DNA of 64,000 nt from Oscillibacter sp. PC13 (GCF_900115635.1 NZ_FOXE01000014.1:21100-85099); one strand, 5' to 3'; numbered from the stretch's first letter, positions 10,806 through 19,982 are shown. Notes: generated from the letters alone by a model not told the origin. Translations and numbers: made by a program.

Positions 10806-10834
10806 ATTATAGCAAAAAGACTATGAAAACACAA
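10806..10834 (-). promoter_or_regulatory. dnaA promoter
   Basis: Read on the minus strand: -35 TTGTGT (10829-10834), 17-bp spacer, -10 TATAAT (10806-10811). About 50 bp before the dnaA start. The surrounding gap is very AT-rich and may contribute to the upstream half of a bipartite origin, but I find no cluster of exact DnaA boxes in it. Confidence 0.65.
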
Positions 10835-10979
10835 TACATATTCTAATTATAAAGAACAAAAATTCAAAGGAGGCGTGAAACTAAATATGGGGCTATTTTA
10901 TTTTAAATTCCACAAGATTTTGAAAACTGTCCGGAAATGGGAGCAAAATGCCCGCTTTTCTGGAAAATACAAGTTATTC

Positions 10980-11008
10980 TTGACACATTTTAAAAAAGTC
11001 TGTATACT
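10980..11008 (+). promoter_or_regulatory. rpmH promoter
   Basis: -35 TTGACA (10980-10985), 17-bp spacer, -10 TATACT (11003-11008): a near-consensus sigma-A promoter pointing to rpmH and the rnpA-yidC-jag string. The leader from here to rpmH is about 110 bases. Confidence 0.85.
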
Positions 11009-11125
11009 ATTCGGTGCGTCACAAGAACGCTGATATAAGGTTTACTGCGTCACACCCAATGGGTGCGGCGTCGAGTAAGTGCTGCCCGAAAGGGTAGCCG
11101 GAATACTGACAGGAGGTGTCTCAAC

Positions 11126-11266
11126 ATGGCAACGAAACGTACCTATCAGCCCAAGAAGCTGCATCGTTCCAAGGTCCACGGCTTCCGCAAGAGAATGGCT
11201 ACTGCTGACGGCCGCAAGGTTCTGGCCCGTCGCCGCGCCAAGGGCCGCGCGCGTCTGACCCACTAA
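11126..11266 (+). CDS. rpmH: 50S ribosomal protein L34
   Basis: 46 residues, [20 protein letters not shown] and onward, highly basic with the conserved [19 protein letters not shown] core. Start ATG preceded by AGGAGGTG. The first gene of the rightward operon, divergent from dnaA, exactly as in most bacteria. An upstream in-frame start is rejected because the family begins here. Confidence 0.98.
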   Translation: MATKRTYQPKKLHRSKVHGFRKRMATADGRKVLARRRAKGRARLTH

Positions 11267-11307
11267 TCGAAACGGAACGCGCGGGAGACACTTGAACAGA
11301 CGTCTTC

Positions 11308-11343
11308 AGGGACGGCGGGAATTTTTGAGATTCCTCCGTCCCT
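11308..11343 (+). terminator. Stem-loop in rpmH-rnpA gap (attenuator or processing site)
   Basis: AGGGACGG and the matching CCGTCCCT form a stem of about 14 bp with one bulge, around a T-rich loop. No U-run follows, so it is more likely an RNA processing or stability element that sets the large rpmH to rnpA difference in output than a full terminator. Inference from structure only. Confidence 0.4.
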
Positions 11344-11382
11344 CGTTGAGTTTCTGTTTGGACAAGCAAGGCGGGGTAGAGC

Positions 11383-11724
11383 ATGAAGCGGGCAGATACA
11401 CTGAAGGAAAATTATGAATTCCGGCGGCTTTATCAGAAAGGCGCCTCCGCAGTGGGAGGCGGCATGGTGATTTACTGCCGGAAAAACAGGCTTGGCCGGA
11501 ACCGGCTGGGAATTACGGTGTCGGTGAAATTGGGCCACGCCGTGGTCCGCAACCGGGCCCGCCGCCGTCTGCGGGAGGTATATCGTCTGAACCGGGAGAA
11601 GCTGAAATGCGGCTATGACATCATTTTGGTGGCCCGTGGACGGACGCTGACCGCTTCCTGGACGGATTTGAATGATACCTTTCTGCGCCTTTGCAGAAAG
11701 CTGGATTTGGTGAAAGCGCTATGA
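11383..11724 (+). CDS. rnpA: Ribonuclease P protein component
   Basis: 113-residue basic protein that, with the RNase P RNA, matures tRNA 5' ends. Contains the family core [20 protein letters not shown] (RNR motif) and LVARGRT. Follows rpmH in the usual order and overlaps yidD by 4 bp (ATGA). Confidence 0.96.
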   Translation: MKRADTLKENYEFRRLYQKGASAVGGGMVIYCRKNRLGRNRLGITVSVKLGHAVVRNRARRRLREVYRLNREKLKCGYDIILVARGRTLTASWTDLNDTFLRLCRKLDLVKAL

Positions 11725-11930
11725 AACATGTTTTCATTGCCATGGTAAAATTTTACCGGGCGGCAATCTCTCCCTATCGGCCACGCTGCTGCAACTATAT
11801 CCCCACCTGCTCTCAGTACGCCCTGGAGGCCATCGAAAAATACGGCGCCCTCAAGGGCGGCTGGCTGTCTTTTAAGCGCATCCTGCGCTGCAATCCGTTT
11901 CACAAGGGCGGGTACGACCCGGTCCCTTGA
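11721..11930 (+). CDS. yidD: Membrane protein insertion efficiency factor YidD
   Basis: 69 residues. Family signature [22 protein letters not shown] followed by [24 protein letters not shown] is complete, with the conserved cysteines. It assists YidC and is encoded between rnpA and yidC as normal. The ATG overlaps the rnpA stop; a longer upstream start inside rnpA is rejected. Confidence 0.95.
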   Translation: MKHVFIAMVKFYRAAISPYRPRCCNYIPTCSQYALEAIEKYGALKGGWLSFKRILRCNPFHKGGYDPVP

Positions 11931-11977
11931 CGCAGATTCTGTGAACTCCCATTATAAATATCGGAGGAAACGCAATT

Positions 11978-13120
11978 ATGTTTTCAACCATTGGATACTG
12001 GATTTGTATCCCCTTCGCAGCGATCCTGCGCCTGTTTTATAATCTGACAGGATCCTATGGCATGTCCCTGATTCTTTTTACCTTGGTGATTAAGCTGATT
12101 CTTCTGCCCTTCCAGATGAAATCCAAGAAGAGCATGATCCGCATGAGTCGGATGTCCGGCAAAATGCAGGAGATTCAGAAGAAATATGCCAACAACCAGT
12201 TGAAGATGCAAGAGGAGATGCAGCGGTTCTACCAGGAGGAAGGCATCAATCCCATGAGCGGCTGTCTGTGGAGCTTTTTGCCCATGCCCATCCTTCTGGC
12301 ACTGTACTACATTATCCGGGAGCCCATCGTCTATTTCATGAACTTCGGCGGCCGGGAGGCTGGCCGGGAAGTGCTGGAGGCTGCCAGAACGCTGATTCAA
12401 AATGCAGGTATTACCCTCAGCTCCAACAGCGTTTATGAACAGATTGAAATTTCCAATATCATCAACAGCAAATTTCCGGAGTTTGCCGCGGAGCATGCCG
12501 GCTGGGTCAATGTGGATTATCACTTCCTGGGTATTGACTTGACTGCCATGCCCACCAGTGCCTTCAGTGCTTTGAAGGAAGGTTTTTCCCTGGTTTTGAT
12601 TGGCCTGATTCTGATTCCCATTATCTCCGGCGCCCTGAGCCTTCTGCTCAGCAAAATTTCCATGAACCAGAGCGGCACCCAGAATACCGCCGGCGGCGCA
12701 CAAATGAAAATGATGATGTGGATGATGCCGCTGATGTCTGTTTACATCGGCTTCATTCTGCCCGCCGCATTGGGTATTTACTGGATTGCCCAGAGCGCGT
12801 TTTCCATTATTCAGGAATTGATTTTGGGCAAGTTTTATAATGAGAAGCTGCAGGCTGAGGAAGACGCCCGTGAGCAGGCCAGGCAGGCGGACCGCCAAAA
12901 GCGGATGGAGGAAGCAAAAATCCTGCAGGAGCAGCAGCGCCAGCAGGCCTCCCAAAAGCAGAGCCTGCGGGACAAGCGGAAAGCCGCAGAGGCTGCTAAG
13001 GCCGCCAAGGCAAAAAAGGCGGCATTCAGTACCACGGAAGCGGGCCGCGTGGGAGACCGTCCCTATGCCAGGGGCCGTTCCTTCAAAGAGGACCGCTATG
13101 ATGACAACGAGACGAAATAA
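11978..13120 (+). CDS. yidC: Membrane protein insertase YidC/Oxa1 family
   Basis: 380 residues. The N-terminal span, then a cytoplasmic hairpin (KSKKSMIRMSRMSGKMQEIQ, KYANNQLKMQEEMQRFYQEEG) and the typical NPMSGCLWSFLPMPILLALY span place it in the insertase family. Further spans lie near residues 205-225 and 245-285. A charged, Gln/Arg/Lys-rich cytoplasmic tail (from about 290) resembles the ribosome-contacting tail. CGGAGGAAA precedes the ATG. Not a lipoprotein at its N-terminus, unlike Bacillus SpoIIIJ. Confidence 0.96.
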   Translation: MFSTIGYWICIPFAAILRLFYNLTGSYGMSLILFTLVIKLILLPFQMKSKKSMIRMSRMSGKMQEIQKKYANNQLKMQEEMQRFYQEEGINPMSGCLWSFLPMPILLALYYIIREPIVYFMNFGGREAGREVLEAARTLIQNAGITLSSNSVYEQIEISNIINSKFPEFAAEHAGWVNVDYHFLGIDLTAMPTSAFSALKEGFSLVLIGLILIPIISGALSLLLSKISMNQSGTQNTAGGAQMKMMMWMMPLMSVYIGFILPAALGIYWIAQSAFSIIQELILGKFYNEKLQAEEDAREQARQADRQKRMEEAKILQEQQRQQASQKQSLRDKRKAAEAAKAAKAKKAAFSTTEAGRVGDRPYARGRSFKEDRYDDNETK

Positions 13121-13134
13121 GGAGCTTGTTACGC

Positions 13135-13965
13135 ATGAGAGAGTATATTGATGTAACGGGCAAGAACGAGGATGAGGCCATTGCAAAGGCGCTGGATCAG
13201 CTGGGCCTCGAAAGAGACGACGTGTCCGTTGAAATTTTGGAACGCGCCAAGTCCGGTTTCCTGGGGCTTGGCAGCAGCCCTGCAAAGGTTCGCGTTTACC
13301 ATGGTGAAGAAAAAGAGGAGAGCATTCCCAAACAGGATCCGGTTTTCAAGGCTGTGAAAAAGGAGACCCCCGCGCTGGAAAAAAAGCCGGAGCGGAAAGA
13401 AGAGCGGAAGCCGGAAAAAAAGTTGGAGCCCATGCCCCGGCAGGATTCGGTTTCACAGTCTGTGGAAAACCCTGCTCCTGTGGCCTGCGGAGAAGAAGTG
13501 GATGACGAAAAGGCACAGGCCATTAAGACCTTTCTCTCCGGTTTGCTGGAACAGATGGGAAATCCCGCTGAAATCCATGTGTATCTGCCGGAAAAAGGCC
13601 GGTATAAGGTGATTTTGGAGGGAAAGAACCTGGGTGCGCTGATTGGCCGCCGCGGGGAGACACTGGATGCCATCCAGCAGTTGACCAGCTATGCGGTAAA
13701 CCGCAGCGGAAGCGGCCGCATCCGCGTGCAGTTGGATGCGGAGAACTATCGCGAAAAGCGGGAGCAGAGCCTTCAGCATTTGGCCAGAAAGGTTGCCAAC
13801 AAGGTTGTAAAATATCATCGCAGCGTGACACTGGAGCCTATGAACGCCTATGAACGCCATGTGATTCACACGGCGCTGCAGGACGTTCCCAATGTCACCA
13901 CCTATTCCACCGGCACGGATCCAAACCGGCGGGTGATCGTGTCTTACGATCGGGAAAAAAAGTAA
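13135..13965 (+). CDS. jag: RNA-binding protein Jag (KhpB/EloR)
   Basis: 276 residues with the Jag N-terminal domain (about 1-55; GFLGLGSSPAKV), a Lys/Glu-rich linker (60-120), a KH domain with GALIGRRGETLDAIQQL, and a C-terminal R3H domain (LEPMNAYERHVIHTAL). In streptococci this protein tunes cell elongation. The ATG at 13135 has AAGGAG 10 bp upstream; a TTG nine bases earlier is possible but less likely. Ends the rpmH operon before a clear terminator. Confidence 0.95.
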   Translation: MREYIDVTGKNEDEAIAKALDQLGLERDDVSVEILERAKSGFLGLGSSPAKVRVYHGEEKEESIPKQDPVFKAVKKETPALEKKPERKEERKPEKKLEPMPRQDSVSQSVENPAPVACGEEVDDEKAQAIKTFLSGLLEQMGNPAEIHVYLPEKGRYKVILEGKNLGALIGRRGETLDAIQQLTSYAVNRSGSGRIRVQLDAENYREKREQSLQHLARKVANKVVKYHRSVTLEPMNAYERHVIHTALQDVPNVTTYSTGTDPNRRVIVSYDREKK

Positions 13966-13975
13966 CAATTGCAGA

Positions 13976-14010
13976 AAAGCCGTCCAGGAACTTCCCGGAC
14001 GGCTTTTTTA
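13976..14010 (+). terminator. Terminator after jag
   Basis: Stem AAAGCCGTCC / GGACGGCTTT with a 10-base loop followed by a T run. Ends the rpmH-jag transcript just before the convergent LysR gene. Confidence 0.9.
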
Positions 14011-14033
14011 CAGCTTTAAAAGGATCGTATGAT

Positions 14034-14972
14034 TCAGGAAAATTCTTTTTGTACATTGGAAAATTTACAAATGGTCTGCTCCATTAAGTGGATATATTCT
14101 ATCATTTCCTTCTGCAGCATCATGTTTTTTAGCTTTATCCAGCCAAACTGCATGCTTTCTGAAGTGGTTTTTAATGGAATGGTACAGATGTTGGATCCCA
14201 CAATATTCGGCAGCAGGCATCCTGATCCAATATTATAAGCATTTGTATTGCGGATGATACTGAGAGACGTAGAGCGGTCGGTTACACAAATACATTTCAT
14301 GTTGCTTCTATCTTCCAATATCACCGATTCCTCCGGTACATTCAGTGGGTTGTCCCCGTGCTCATAAACGATATAAGGATACGGCTTGAGAAGATCATAT
14401 GTCAGGATCTGATGTGCGGTAAGCGGATGGCCGCACCGCAGATAAACATGCGGCGCGAATTTTCCAAATGAATGGAATACAAGGTCGTTGGTTTGAAAAA
14501 GGCGGTTCATCAGGTGACGGTTGAGATTTGAAATGCAGATAATGCCAATTTCACTGTAACCGGACACGACGTCATCAATAACCTGAGAAGCATTGCCATC
14601 GCGAATTTTTATGGAAAAGTCCGGCGTGCTTTCCAATTTGTGATTAATAAACTCAATAATAGCGTCAACTGCAACAATGTAATGCTGCACAGAGATGGAG
14701 AGCCGTAAAGGCTCTTTTTTATTTGCAAAACGGGCTTTCACATTTTCTGTTTGCCGGAGGATTACTTTTACGTAGTCCAAAAATTCAAGTCCGTCTGAAG
14801 TGAGGGCGGCTCCCCTGCGGCCACGATCAAAAATTGTAATATGAAGTTCATTCTCCAGCTCATGAATTGCCTTACTGAGGCTTGGCTGTGCAATATAGAG
14901 CTTTTGCGCAGCTGCAGAAATGGATCCGCATTTGCAAATTTCTTCAACGTATCGCAGTTGCTGCAACGTCAT
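14034..14972 (-). CDS. LysR-family transcriptional regulator
   Basis: 312 residues. N-terminal winged helix-turn-helix MTLQQLRYVEEICKCGSISAAAQKLYIAQPSLSKAIHELE, then a type 2 periplasmic-binding-like effector domain. Start ATG preceded by GGAGGGG. Divergent from the LarA-like gene, the usual arrangement for a LysR protein that controls its neighbour. Base composition is visibly more AT-rich than the origin genes next to it, as in the next two genes. Likely senses the substrate or product of the adjacent enzyme (inference). Confidence 0.93.
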   Translation of the reverse strand: MTLQQLRYVEEICKCGSISAAAQKLYIAQPSLSKAIHELENELHITIFDRGRRGAALTSDGLEFLDYVKVILRQTENVKARFANKKEPLRLSISVQHYIVAVDAIIEFINHKLESTPDFSIKIRDGNASQVIDDVVSGYSEIGIICISNLNRHLMNRLFQTNDLVFHSFGKFAPHVYLRCGHPLTAHQILTYDLLKPYPYIVYEHGDNPLNVPEESVILEDRSNMKCICVTDRSTSLSIIRNTNAYNIGSGCLLPNIVGSNICTIPLKTTSESMQFGWIKLKNMMLQKEMIEYIHLMEQTICKFSNVQKEFS

Positions 14973-15251
14973 AACATCCCCTCCACACCATTTTTTACAT
15001 AGTATAAAACTATAGATATAACTACGAAAAGTACTATTTTTCAAAAGGAGTTTCCTGTGCTACACTACAGTCAATACATGAAATTTAAATAAAATATATC
15101 GATGTACAGTTCTAAAAATAGGTTAATATGAACATTGCAATATAAAAAATTCGAGAGCAATTTACCAGATGCTTTGTATCTTTGGCAGAGAACTTTTTAT
15201 ATTAAAAAAGATAGCATTTAATTTTATGATATGCAATATTAATTTTTATTT

Positions 15252-15282
15252 CATTATCCATAGTTTTAAACTATGGATAATG
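15252..15282. promoter_or_regulatory. 31-bp perfect palindrome upstream of the LarA-like gene
   Basis: Two perfect 15-bp arms (CATTATCCATAGTTT and its complement) around a single central T. It lies 62 bp before the GTG of the LarA-like gene in the divergent LysR control region, which spans 14973-15344. Dyad symmetry fits an operator. A second, weaker hairpin AAGGCCC/GGGCTTT follows at 15288-15311, ahead of TTTTGG. Confidence 0.55.
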
Positions 15283-15344
15283 AAAACAAGGCCCATTTGC
15301 AAGCGGGCTTTTGGAAATAGGCTGCAAAGAAAGGAGACGGTTCG

Positions 15345-16649
15345 GTGTTTGTTGAATTTCCTGAAAATCGAGTAGTTGTAAAGGGGATTGATGGAATTTC
15401 AATTCCAAAAATGGCGCATATGCAGCAAACGTATGAAAATGACAGCATTGCGGATATAAGGGAACATGTTATATCCCAGATGGAAACTGTCATTACAAAT
15501 CCCGCTATATTTGCAGGAAAAAGAATCGCTATTACAGTCGGAAGTCGTGGCATTCCACATTTGCCGCTGATTGCGCGAACGATCTGTGACAAACTGAAAA
15601 ACTGGCGTGCAAAGCCCTTTATTGTTCCTGCCATGGGAAGCCATTGCAACGGTTCTGCAGAAAGACAGGCCGCATTTCTGCGTGACATGGGTATTACCGA
15701 GGAGGAGATAGGCGTTCCGGTTTTATCTGGCATGGAAGTCGTACAGTACGGCACATTGGCGGATGGGACACGGTGCTATTGTGATAAGTACGCATTTGAG
15801 AGCGACGGGGTTGTTGTCCTTAATAAAATTAAACCCCACAGCGAGTTCCGGGCTCCCCATGAAAGCGGCTTAGTTAAAATGATTGCAATTGGTCTTGGAA
15901 ACCACGTTGGCGCTTCGGAAGTCCATTTTTTGGGGTTTGATGGCTTTGGTGATCGAATTTTACAGATTGCCAAGATATTTCTAAAAGCTGGGAAATGTAT
16001 GTTTGGCGTTGGAGTGGTTCAAAACGCTTATGATGAAATCAGCGAGCTGGAGGTGATTCTCCCGGAAAATATTTTAACAAGAGAAGCAGAGTTGCTGAAA
16101 ATTGCAAAGCGGAGAATTGCGACCTTTAAGGGCCGGCAGATGGATGTACTGATCATTGATGAAATTGGAAAAAATATCAGCGGAGCCGGCCACGATCCAA
16201 ATATAACCGGAAGGCATTGCAGCGGACTTCCGGGATTTGGAACCGAGGTTTTGGACGTGAAGAGAATTTTTATTCGGGGACTGAGTAAAGAGAGTCATCA
16301 TAATGGGACTGGACTGGCGTTGGCGGACGTGACAACGCTTCGGTGTGTCCGTGATGTGGACTGGGATGCCACATGGACAAATATGATTAACGCAACCATG
16401 ATTAAAGACGCCGGTATGCCGTTATACATGAACAACGACTATGACGCTTTGATGATTGCATTGAGAACGCTGAATCTTGCAGATATCAATCAAGCAAAAA
16501 TTGTTCGTATCCGAAATACACAGCATATGACGGATATCCAAGTAAGCCGCAGCTACTGGGAAAGTGTATGCAATCGTCCGGATGTGAAATTATGCAGCGG
16601 ATTTGAAACCATGCGCTTTGACTCTGCTGGAAACCTGCTGGATAGCTGA
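15345..16649 (+). CDS. LarA-like nickel-pincer isomerase family protein (DUF2088)
   Basis: 434 residues resembling the lactate racemase LarA superfamily. GSHCNGSAERQAAFLRDMG holds His100, placed like the catalytic His of LarA. KIKPHSEFRAPHESG and LVKMIAIGLGNHVGA supply His165, His172, Lys178 and His187, candidates for metal and cofactor attachment. The segment EIGKNISGAGHDPNITGRH is characteristic of the non-racemase subgroups. The start is a GTG with AAAGGAG upstream. Flanked by a LysR regulator and a TRAP receptor, so a hydroxy-acid or sugar-acid substrate is plausible; the actual substrate is unknown. No larB, larC or larE is in the window. Confidence 0.8.
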   Translation: MFVEFPENRVVVKGIDGISIPKMAHMQQTYENDSIADIREHVISQMETVITNPAIFAGKRIAITVGSRGIPHLPLIARTICDKLKNWRAKPFIVPAMGSHCNGSAERQAAFLRDMGITEEEIGVPVLSGMEVVQYGTLADGTRCYCDKYAFESDGVVVLNKIKPHSEFRAPHESGLVKMIAIGLGNHVGASEVHFLGFDGFGDRILQIAKIFLKAGKCMFGVGVVQNAYDEISELEVILPENILTREAELLKIAKRRIATFKGRQMDVLIIDEIGKNISGAGHDPNITGRHCSGLPGFGTEVLDVKRIFIRGLSKESHHNGTGLALADVTTLRCVRDVDWDATWTNMINATMIKDAGMPLYMNNDYDALMIALRTLNLADINQAKIVRIRNTQHMTDIQVSRSYWESVCNRPDVKLCSGFETMRFDSAGNLLDS

Positions 16650-16762
16650 TGAAGGAAGGTTCTTAAAAGTTCGAATGAAGCAACGTGTCATCTGCGTGCA
16701 CACATGCTGGCGCATTTTACCATAGGAAGCAGATATTTTAACAAAAAGGAGAGGAATTTTGC

Positions 16763-17836
16763 ATGAAAAGATGGAAAAACTTAGTTTGTGTACTGTTAGC
16801 GGGTTTATTGGTTTTGTCTATCACTGCCTGCGGCAGCAGCGATGCAGAGAAAACACCTGTGGACAATCCCTCAACCGAAGGCGCTGCGTCTAACAATGAT
16901 GGCGTGGAAAAAATTTCCTGGAAACTCGCACATACTTGTACAGAGGATATTTCCTTACATGTAGCTGCCGTTAAAATGGCTGAGAATATTGCTGCTGCGA
17001 CAGACGGGAACTTTGTAATTGAGGTTTTTCCAAACTCTCAGCTGGGCGGAAACCGTGAAACGCTGGAGGGAATGCAGTTTGGCACCATTGAAATGAACAT
17101 TCCAAATTTTGCTTACCTGGGAGGGTATGCGCCCAGTGTTTCCGTAATGGAATTGCCCTACCTAATTGATGACGTCTCTTCACTGGATGGTGCAGATGCC
17201 GTGTATAACTCCGATGTGCTCAGCCAGATTTATGGAGAGTTGGAGGAGGCCGGTTTTAAGTGGCTGTCCGGCTGGTATATGGGAAACCGGAACCTGACCA
17301 CCACCAATCGGCGTGTTACAACGCCTGCTGATATGAAGGGGCTGAAAATCAGAACCATGGAGAGTGAGTGGCATATGGCGCACTTTAACGCGCTGGGTGC
17401 CAACGCTGTTCCGATGGCGTTTTCTGAGGTATTCACTGCCCTGCAGCAGGGAGCCATCGATGGACAGGAAAATCCATACTGCAATATTTATACCATGGGA
17501 TATCACGAGGTACAAAAGTACATCACAGAGACGGCACACGTATTTGATGTGGTTCCTCTGCTGGTGTCCAAACAGGCGTATGATTCCCTTCCGGAGGAAT
17601 ACCAACAAATTCTGGTTGACGAGGCCAAAAAAATCACGATGGATGAGTGGCAGTGGTCTTTGGAGCAAAACAATGCCTACAAGCAGAAGATTCTGGATAT
17701 TGGCACAGTGGAGTGCATTGAATTGTCTGTTGAGGAGCGTTTGGCCTTTAAAGAGGCTGCTCAGAGCGTATATGACAAGTACGCTCAAGAGAACGGCGAT
17801 GATTTGATTAACGCAATCGCCAATGCACAGAAATAA
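16763..17836 (+). CDS. TRAP transporter solute-binding lipoprotein (DctP family)
   Basis: 357 residues. Signal peptide with lipobox ITAC (Cys23), then a DctP fold: SQLGGNRETLEGMQFGTIEM, PYLIDD, and the signature NRNLTTTNRRVTTPADMKGLKIRTMES with the carboxylate-binding arginine region. It would capture an organic acid outside the membrane. The partner genes dctQ and dctM, normally directly downstream, are absent, which leaves an orphan receptor. Located 113 bp after the LarA-like gene and probably cotranscribed. Confidence 0.9.
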   Translation: MKRWKNLVCVLLAGLLVLSITACGSSDAEKTPVDNPSTEGAASNNDGVEKISWKLAHTCTEDISLHVAAVKMAENIAAATDGNFVIEVFPNSQLGGNRETLEGMQFGTIEMNIPNFAYLGGYAPSVSVMELPYLIDDVSSLDGADAVYNSDVLSQIYGELEEAGFKWLSGWYMGNRNLTTTNRRVTTPADMKGLKIRTMESEWHMAHFNALGANAVPMAFSEVFTALQQGAIDGQENPYCNIYTMGYHEVQKYITETAHVFDVVPLLVSKQAYDSLPEEYQQILVDEAKKITMDEWQWSLEQNNAYKQKILDIGTVECIELSVEERLAFKEAAQSVYDKYAQENGDDLINAIANAQK

Positions 17837-17937
17837 AGGCTAATAGCTAAAATGATGCATGTGTGTAGGATGCTTTTGACGTGTGTTCTCTGATAAGCGC
17901 TGTGCAATTTTTGGTTTTTGAAGGAGGAAGGTGCAGC

Positions 17938-18000
17938 ATGGAAGACAATGCCGTCTTCTATGCTGTGCCCTCCGCAATAAACTGCTATCACCCATGTTAA
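17938..18000 (+). CDS. 20-codon reading frame with strong ribosome-binding site; possible remnant of dctQ start
   Basis: AAGGAGG is 9 bp before ATG; the frame encodes MEDNAVFYAVPSAINCYHPC and stops. It begins where a TRAP small permease gene would normally start. I see no dctQ similarity, so either a short peptide or the surviving translation start of a deleted gene. Confidence 0.3.
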   Translation: MEDNAVFYAVPSAINCYHPC

Positions 18001-18042
18001 GTTTCCTGTGCCATGACAAATAAAGCTGCTTGAAGTTCCGTT

Positions 18043-18166
18043 ATTACCGCAGATAATCAATAATAATGCCTGAAAAACAGCGGACATAAGCCAAGCCGCA
18101 AAATGTTTTTAAAATGCAAGCCAGTATTTTCCATCTTTTCATTGATTATTGGTTGTCTGCGGTAAT
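18043..18166. mobile_element. Short inverted-repeat (MITE-like) element
   Basis: Ends are near-identical inverted repeats of about 26 bp: ATTACCGCAGATAATCAATA on the left and, on the complement of the right, ATTACCGCAGACAACCAATA. Total 124 bp with no reading frame. It sits in the 17837-18518 gap between dctP and glyS, upstream of the T-box promoter. A large hairpin regulatory structure is the alternative. Confidence 0.45.
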
Positions 18167-18207
18167 GATGGAAAAATCCGTTTTGAATGGTTTTCTCCAC
18201 TGTGATC

Positions 18208-18236
18208 TTGACATCCTGTGGAAAACGTGATAAAGT
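18208..18236 (+). promoter_or_regulatory. Promoter of glyS T-box leader
   Basis: -35 TTGACA (18208-18213), 17-bp spacer, -10 TAAAGT (18231-18236), immediately ahead of the leader structure. Confidence 0.75.
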
Positions 18237-18242
18237 TCACAC

Positions 18243-18476
18243 GATATCCAAAAGTGCAATGACAGGGAGGAGTATCCTGTTTTTCCCGGACAAGAGAGGG
18301 GGCGGCCGGTGCGAGCCCTTACGGGAGAGTGGGAGAAGGCGCCTTGGAGCTGCAGCGCGGAAATGCGCTGCCGGAACCCGCCGTTACCGGGCAGAGTGTC
18401 CCCTACCGGGGAAATTCAGGTGGAACCACGGACTTTATCAAGTTCGCCCTGAGCCAGAAGGCTCGGGGCGTTTTTT
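18243..18476 (+). ncRNA. Glycine-specific T-box leader of glyS
   Basis: T-box riboswitch that senses uncharged tRNA. The AGAGAG and GGTGCGAGCC elements of stem I are present. The apparent specifier in GGGAGAAGGCGCC is GGC (18338-18340), a glycine codon. The T-box itself is CAGGTGGAACCACGG (18417-18431); its bulge UGGA would pair with a tRNA end carrying U73, as tRNA-Gly does. A terminator follows at 18445-18476 (CGCCCTGAGCC / GGCTCGGGGCG and six T). Confidence 0.92.
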
Positions 18477-18518
18477 ATTTTGTTTTCACAGAATGAACGA
18501 TAAAAAGGAGTCAACAAC

Positions 18519-19940
18519 ATGGATAACAAGCAGAAGACGATGGAAAAAGTCGTGGCGCTGTGCAAAAACCGCGGCTTTATCTTCGCGGGCAGCGAGATCT
18601 ACGGCGGATTGGCCAACACCTGGGACTATGGCCCTCTGGGTGTGGAGCTGAAAAACAACGTGAAGAAGGCCTGGTGGAAAAAATTTGTCCAGGAGAACCC
18701 CTACAACGTGGGTCAGGACGCAGCAATTCTCATGAACCCACAAACCTGGGTGGCCTCCGGCCACCTGGGCGGCTTCTCCGATCCTCTGATGGACTGCAAG
18801 GAGTGCAAGGAGCGCTTCCGCGCCGACAAGGTCATCGAGGACTGGTGCGAGGCCAACAGCTTTACGCTGCCAAAGCCCATCGACGCCTTTTCCCAGCAGG
18901 AAATGGCCGGCTTTGTGGCGGAACATCAAATTCCCTGCCCCTCCTGCGGCAAGCACAACTGGACCGATATCCGGCAGTTCAACCTGATGTTCAAGACTTT
19001 TCAGGGCGTTACGGAGGATGCGAAAAATACCGTCTATCTGCGTCCTGAAACGGCCCAGGGCATTTTTGTCAACTTCAACAACGTCCAGCGTACCACCCGT
19101 CGGAAGCTGCCCTTCGGCGTCTGCCAAATCGGCAAGTCCTTCCGCAATGAGATCACGCCGGGCAACTTCACCTTCCGCACCCGTGAATTCGAGCAGATGG
19201 AGCTGGAGTTCTTCTGCAAGCCCGGCACCGATTTGGAGTGGTTTCAGTACTGGAGAAACTTCTGCCACCAGTGGCTGCTGGATCTGAACATGAAGGACGA
19301 GAACCTGCGTCTCCGGGACCATGATCCGGAAGAGCTGTGCTTCTACTCCAAGGCCACCACCGACTTTGAGTTCATGTTCCCCTTCGGCTGGGGCGAGCTT
19401 TGGGGTGTGGCGGACCGCACCGACTACGACCTGACCCAGCATCAGAAGACCTCCGGTGTGGATATGACCTACTTTGACCAGGAGACCAACGAGCACTATA
19501 TCCCCTATGTAGTGGAGCCCTCCCTGGGTGCGGATCGTGTGGTTCTGGCCTTCCTGGTGGAGGCCTATGACGAGGAGGTTGTGGACGAGGCCAAAAATGA
19601 CGTCCGTGTGGTGATGCACTTCCATCCCGCCCTGGCGCCTTTCAAGGTTGCCGTGCTGCCCCTTTCCAAAAAGCTCAGCGAGAAGGCACGGGAGATTCAG
19701 GCGGAGCTCAGCAAGGAGTGGATGGTGGACTTTGATGAAACCGGATCCATTGGCAAGCGCTACCGCCGGGAGGATGAGATCGGCACGCCATACTGCGTTA
19801 CCGTGGACTTCGACACGGTGGGCGATACGGAAAAGGCCGGCGACAACTGTGTCACCGTCCGTGACCGTGACACCATGGAGCAGGTGCGGATGCCTATCAG
19901 CGAGCTGAAAAACTACCTGCGGGAGAAGCTGGCGTACTGA
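18519..19940 (+). CDS. glyS: Glycyl-tRNA synthetase (single-chain alpha2 type)
   Basis: 473 residues, class II. Attaches glycine to tRNA-Gly. Begins with the family N-terminus [20 protein letters not shown]; motif 2 is [13 protein letters not shown] with [13 protein letters not shown], and motif 3 [14 protein letters not shown]; a C-terminal anticodon-binding domain follows (from about 360). CPSCGKHNW is a small Cys pair region. AAAAAGGAG precedes ATG. Under T-box control by its own tRNA. The eukaryote-like alpha2 form, not the alpha2beta2 GlyQ/GlyS form. Confidence 0.97.
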   Translation: MDNKQKTMEKVVALCKNRGFIFAGSEIYGGLANTWDYGPLGVELKNNVKKAWWKKFVQENPYNVGQDAAILMNPQTWVASGHLGGFSDPLMDCKECKERFRADKVIEDWCEANSFTLPKPIDAFSQQEMAGFVAEHQIPCPSCGKHNWTDIRQFNLMFKTFQGVTEDAKNTVYLRPETAQGIFVNFNNVQRTTRRKLPFGVCQIGKSFRNEITPGNFTFRTREFEQMELEFFCKPGTDLEWFQYWRNFCHQWLLDLNMKDENLRLRDHDPEELCFYSKATTDFEFMFPFGWGELWGVADRTDYDLTQHQKTSGVDMTYFDQETNEHYIPYVVEPSLGADRVVLAFLVEAYDEEVVDEAKNDVRVVMHFHPALAPFKVAVLPLSKKLSEKAREIQAELSKEWMVDFDETGSIGKRYRREDEIGTPYCVTVDFDTVGDTEKAGDNCVTVRDRDTMEQVRMPISELKNYLREKLAY

Positions 19941-19982
19941 GAAAAGATTCGTTCTTGTTTTCTTTCACCGGAAAAAATGAGG

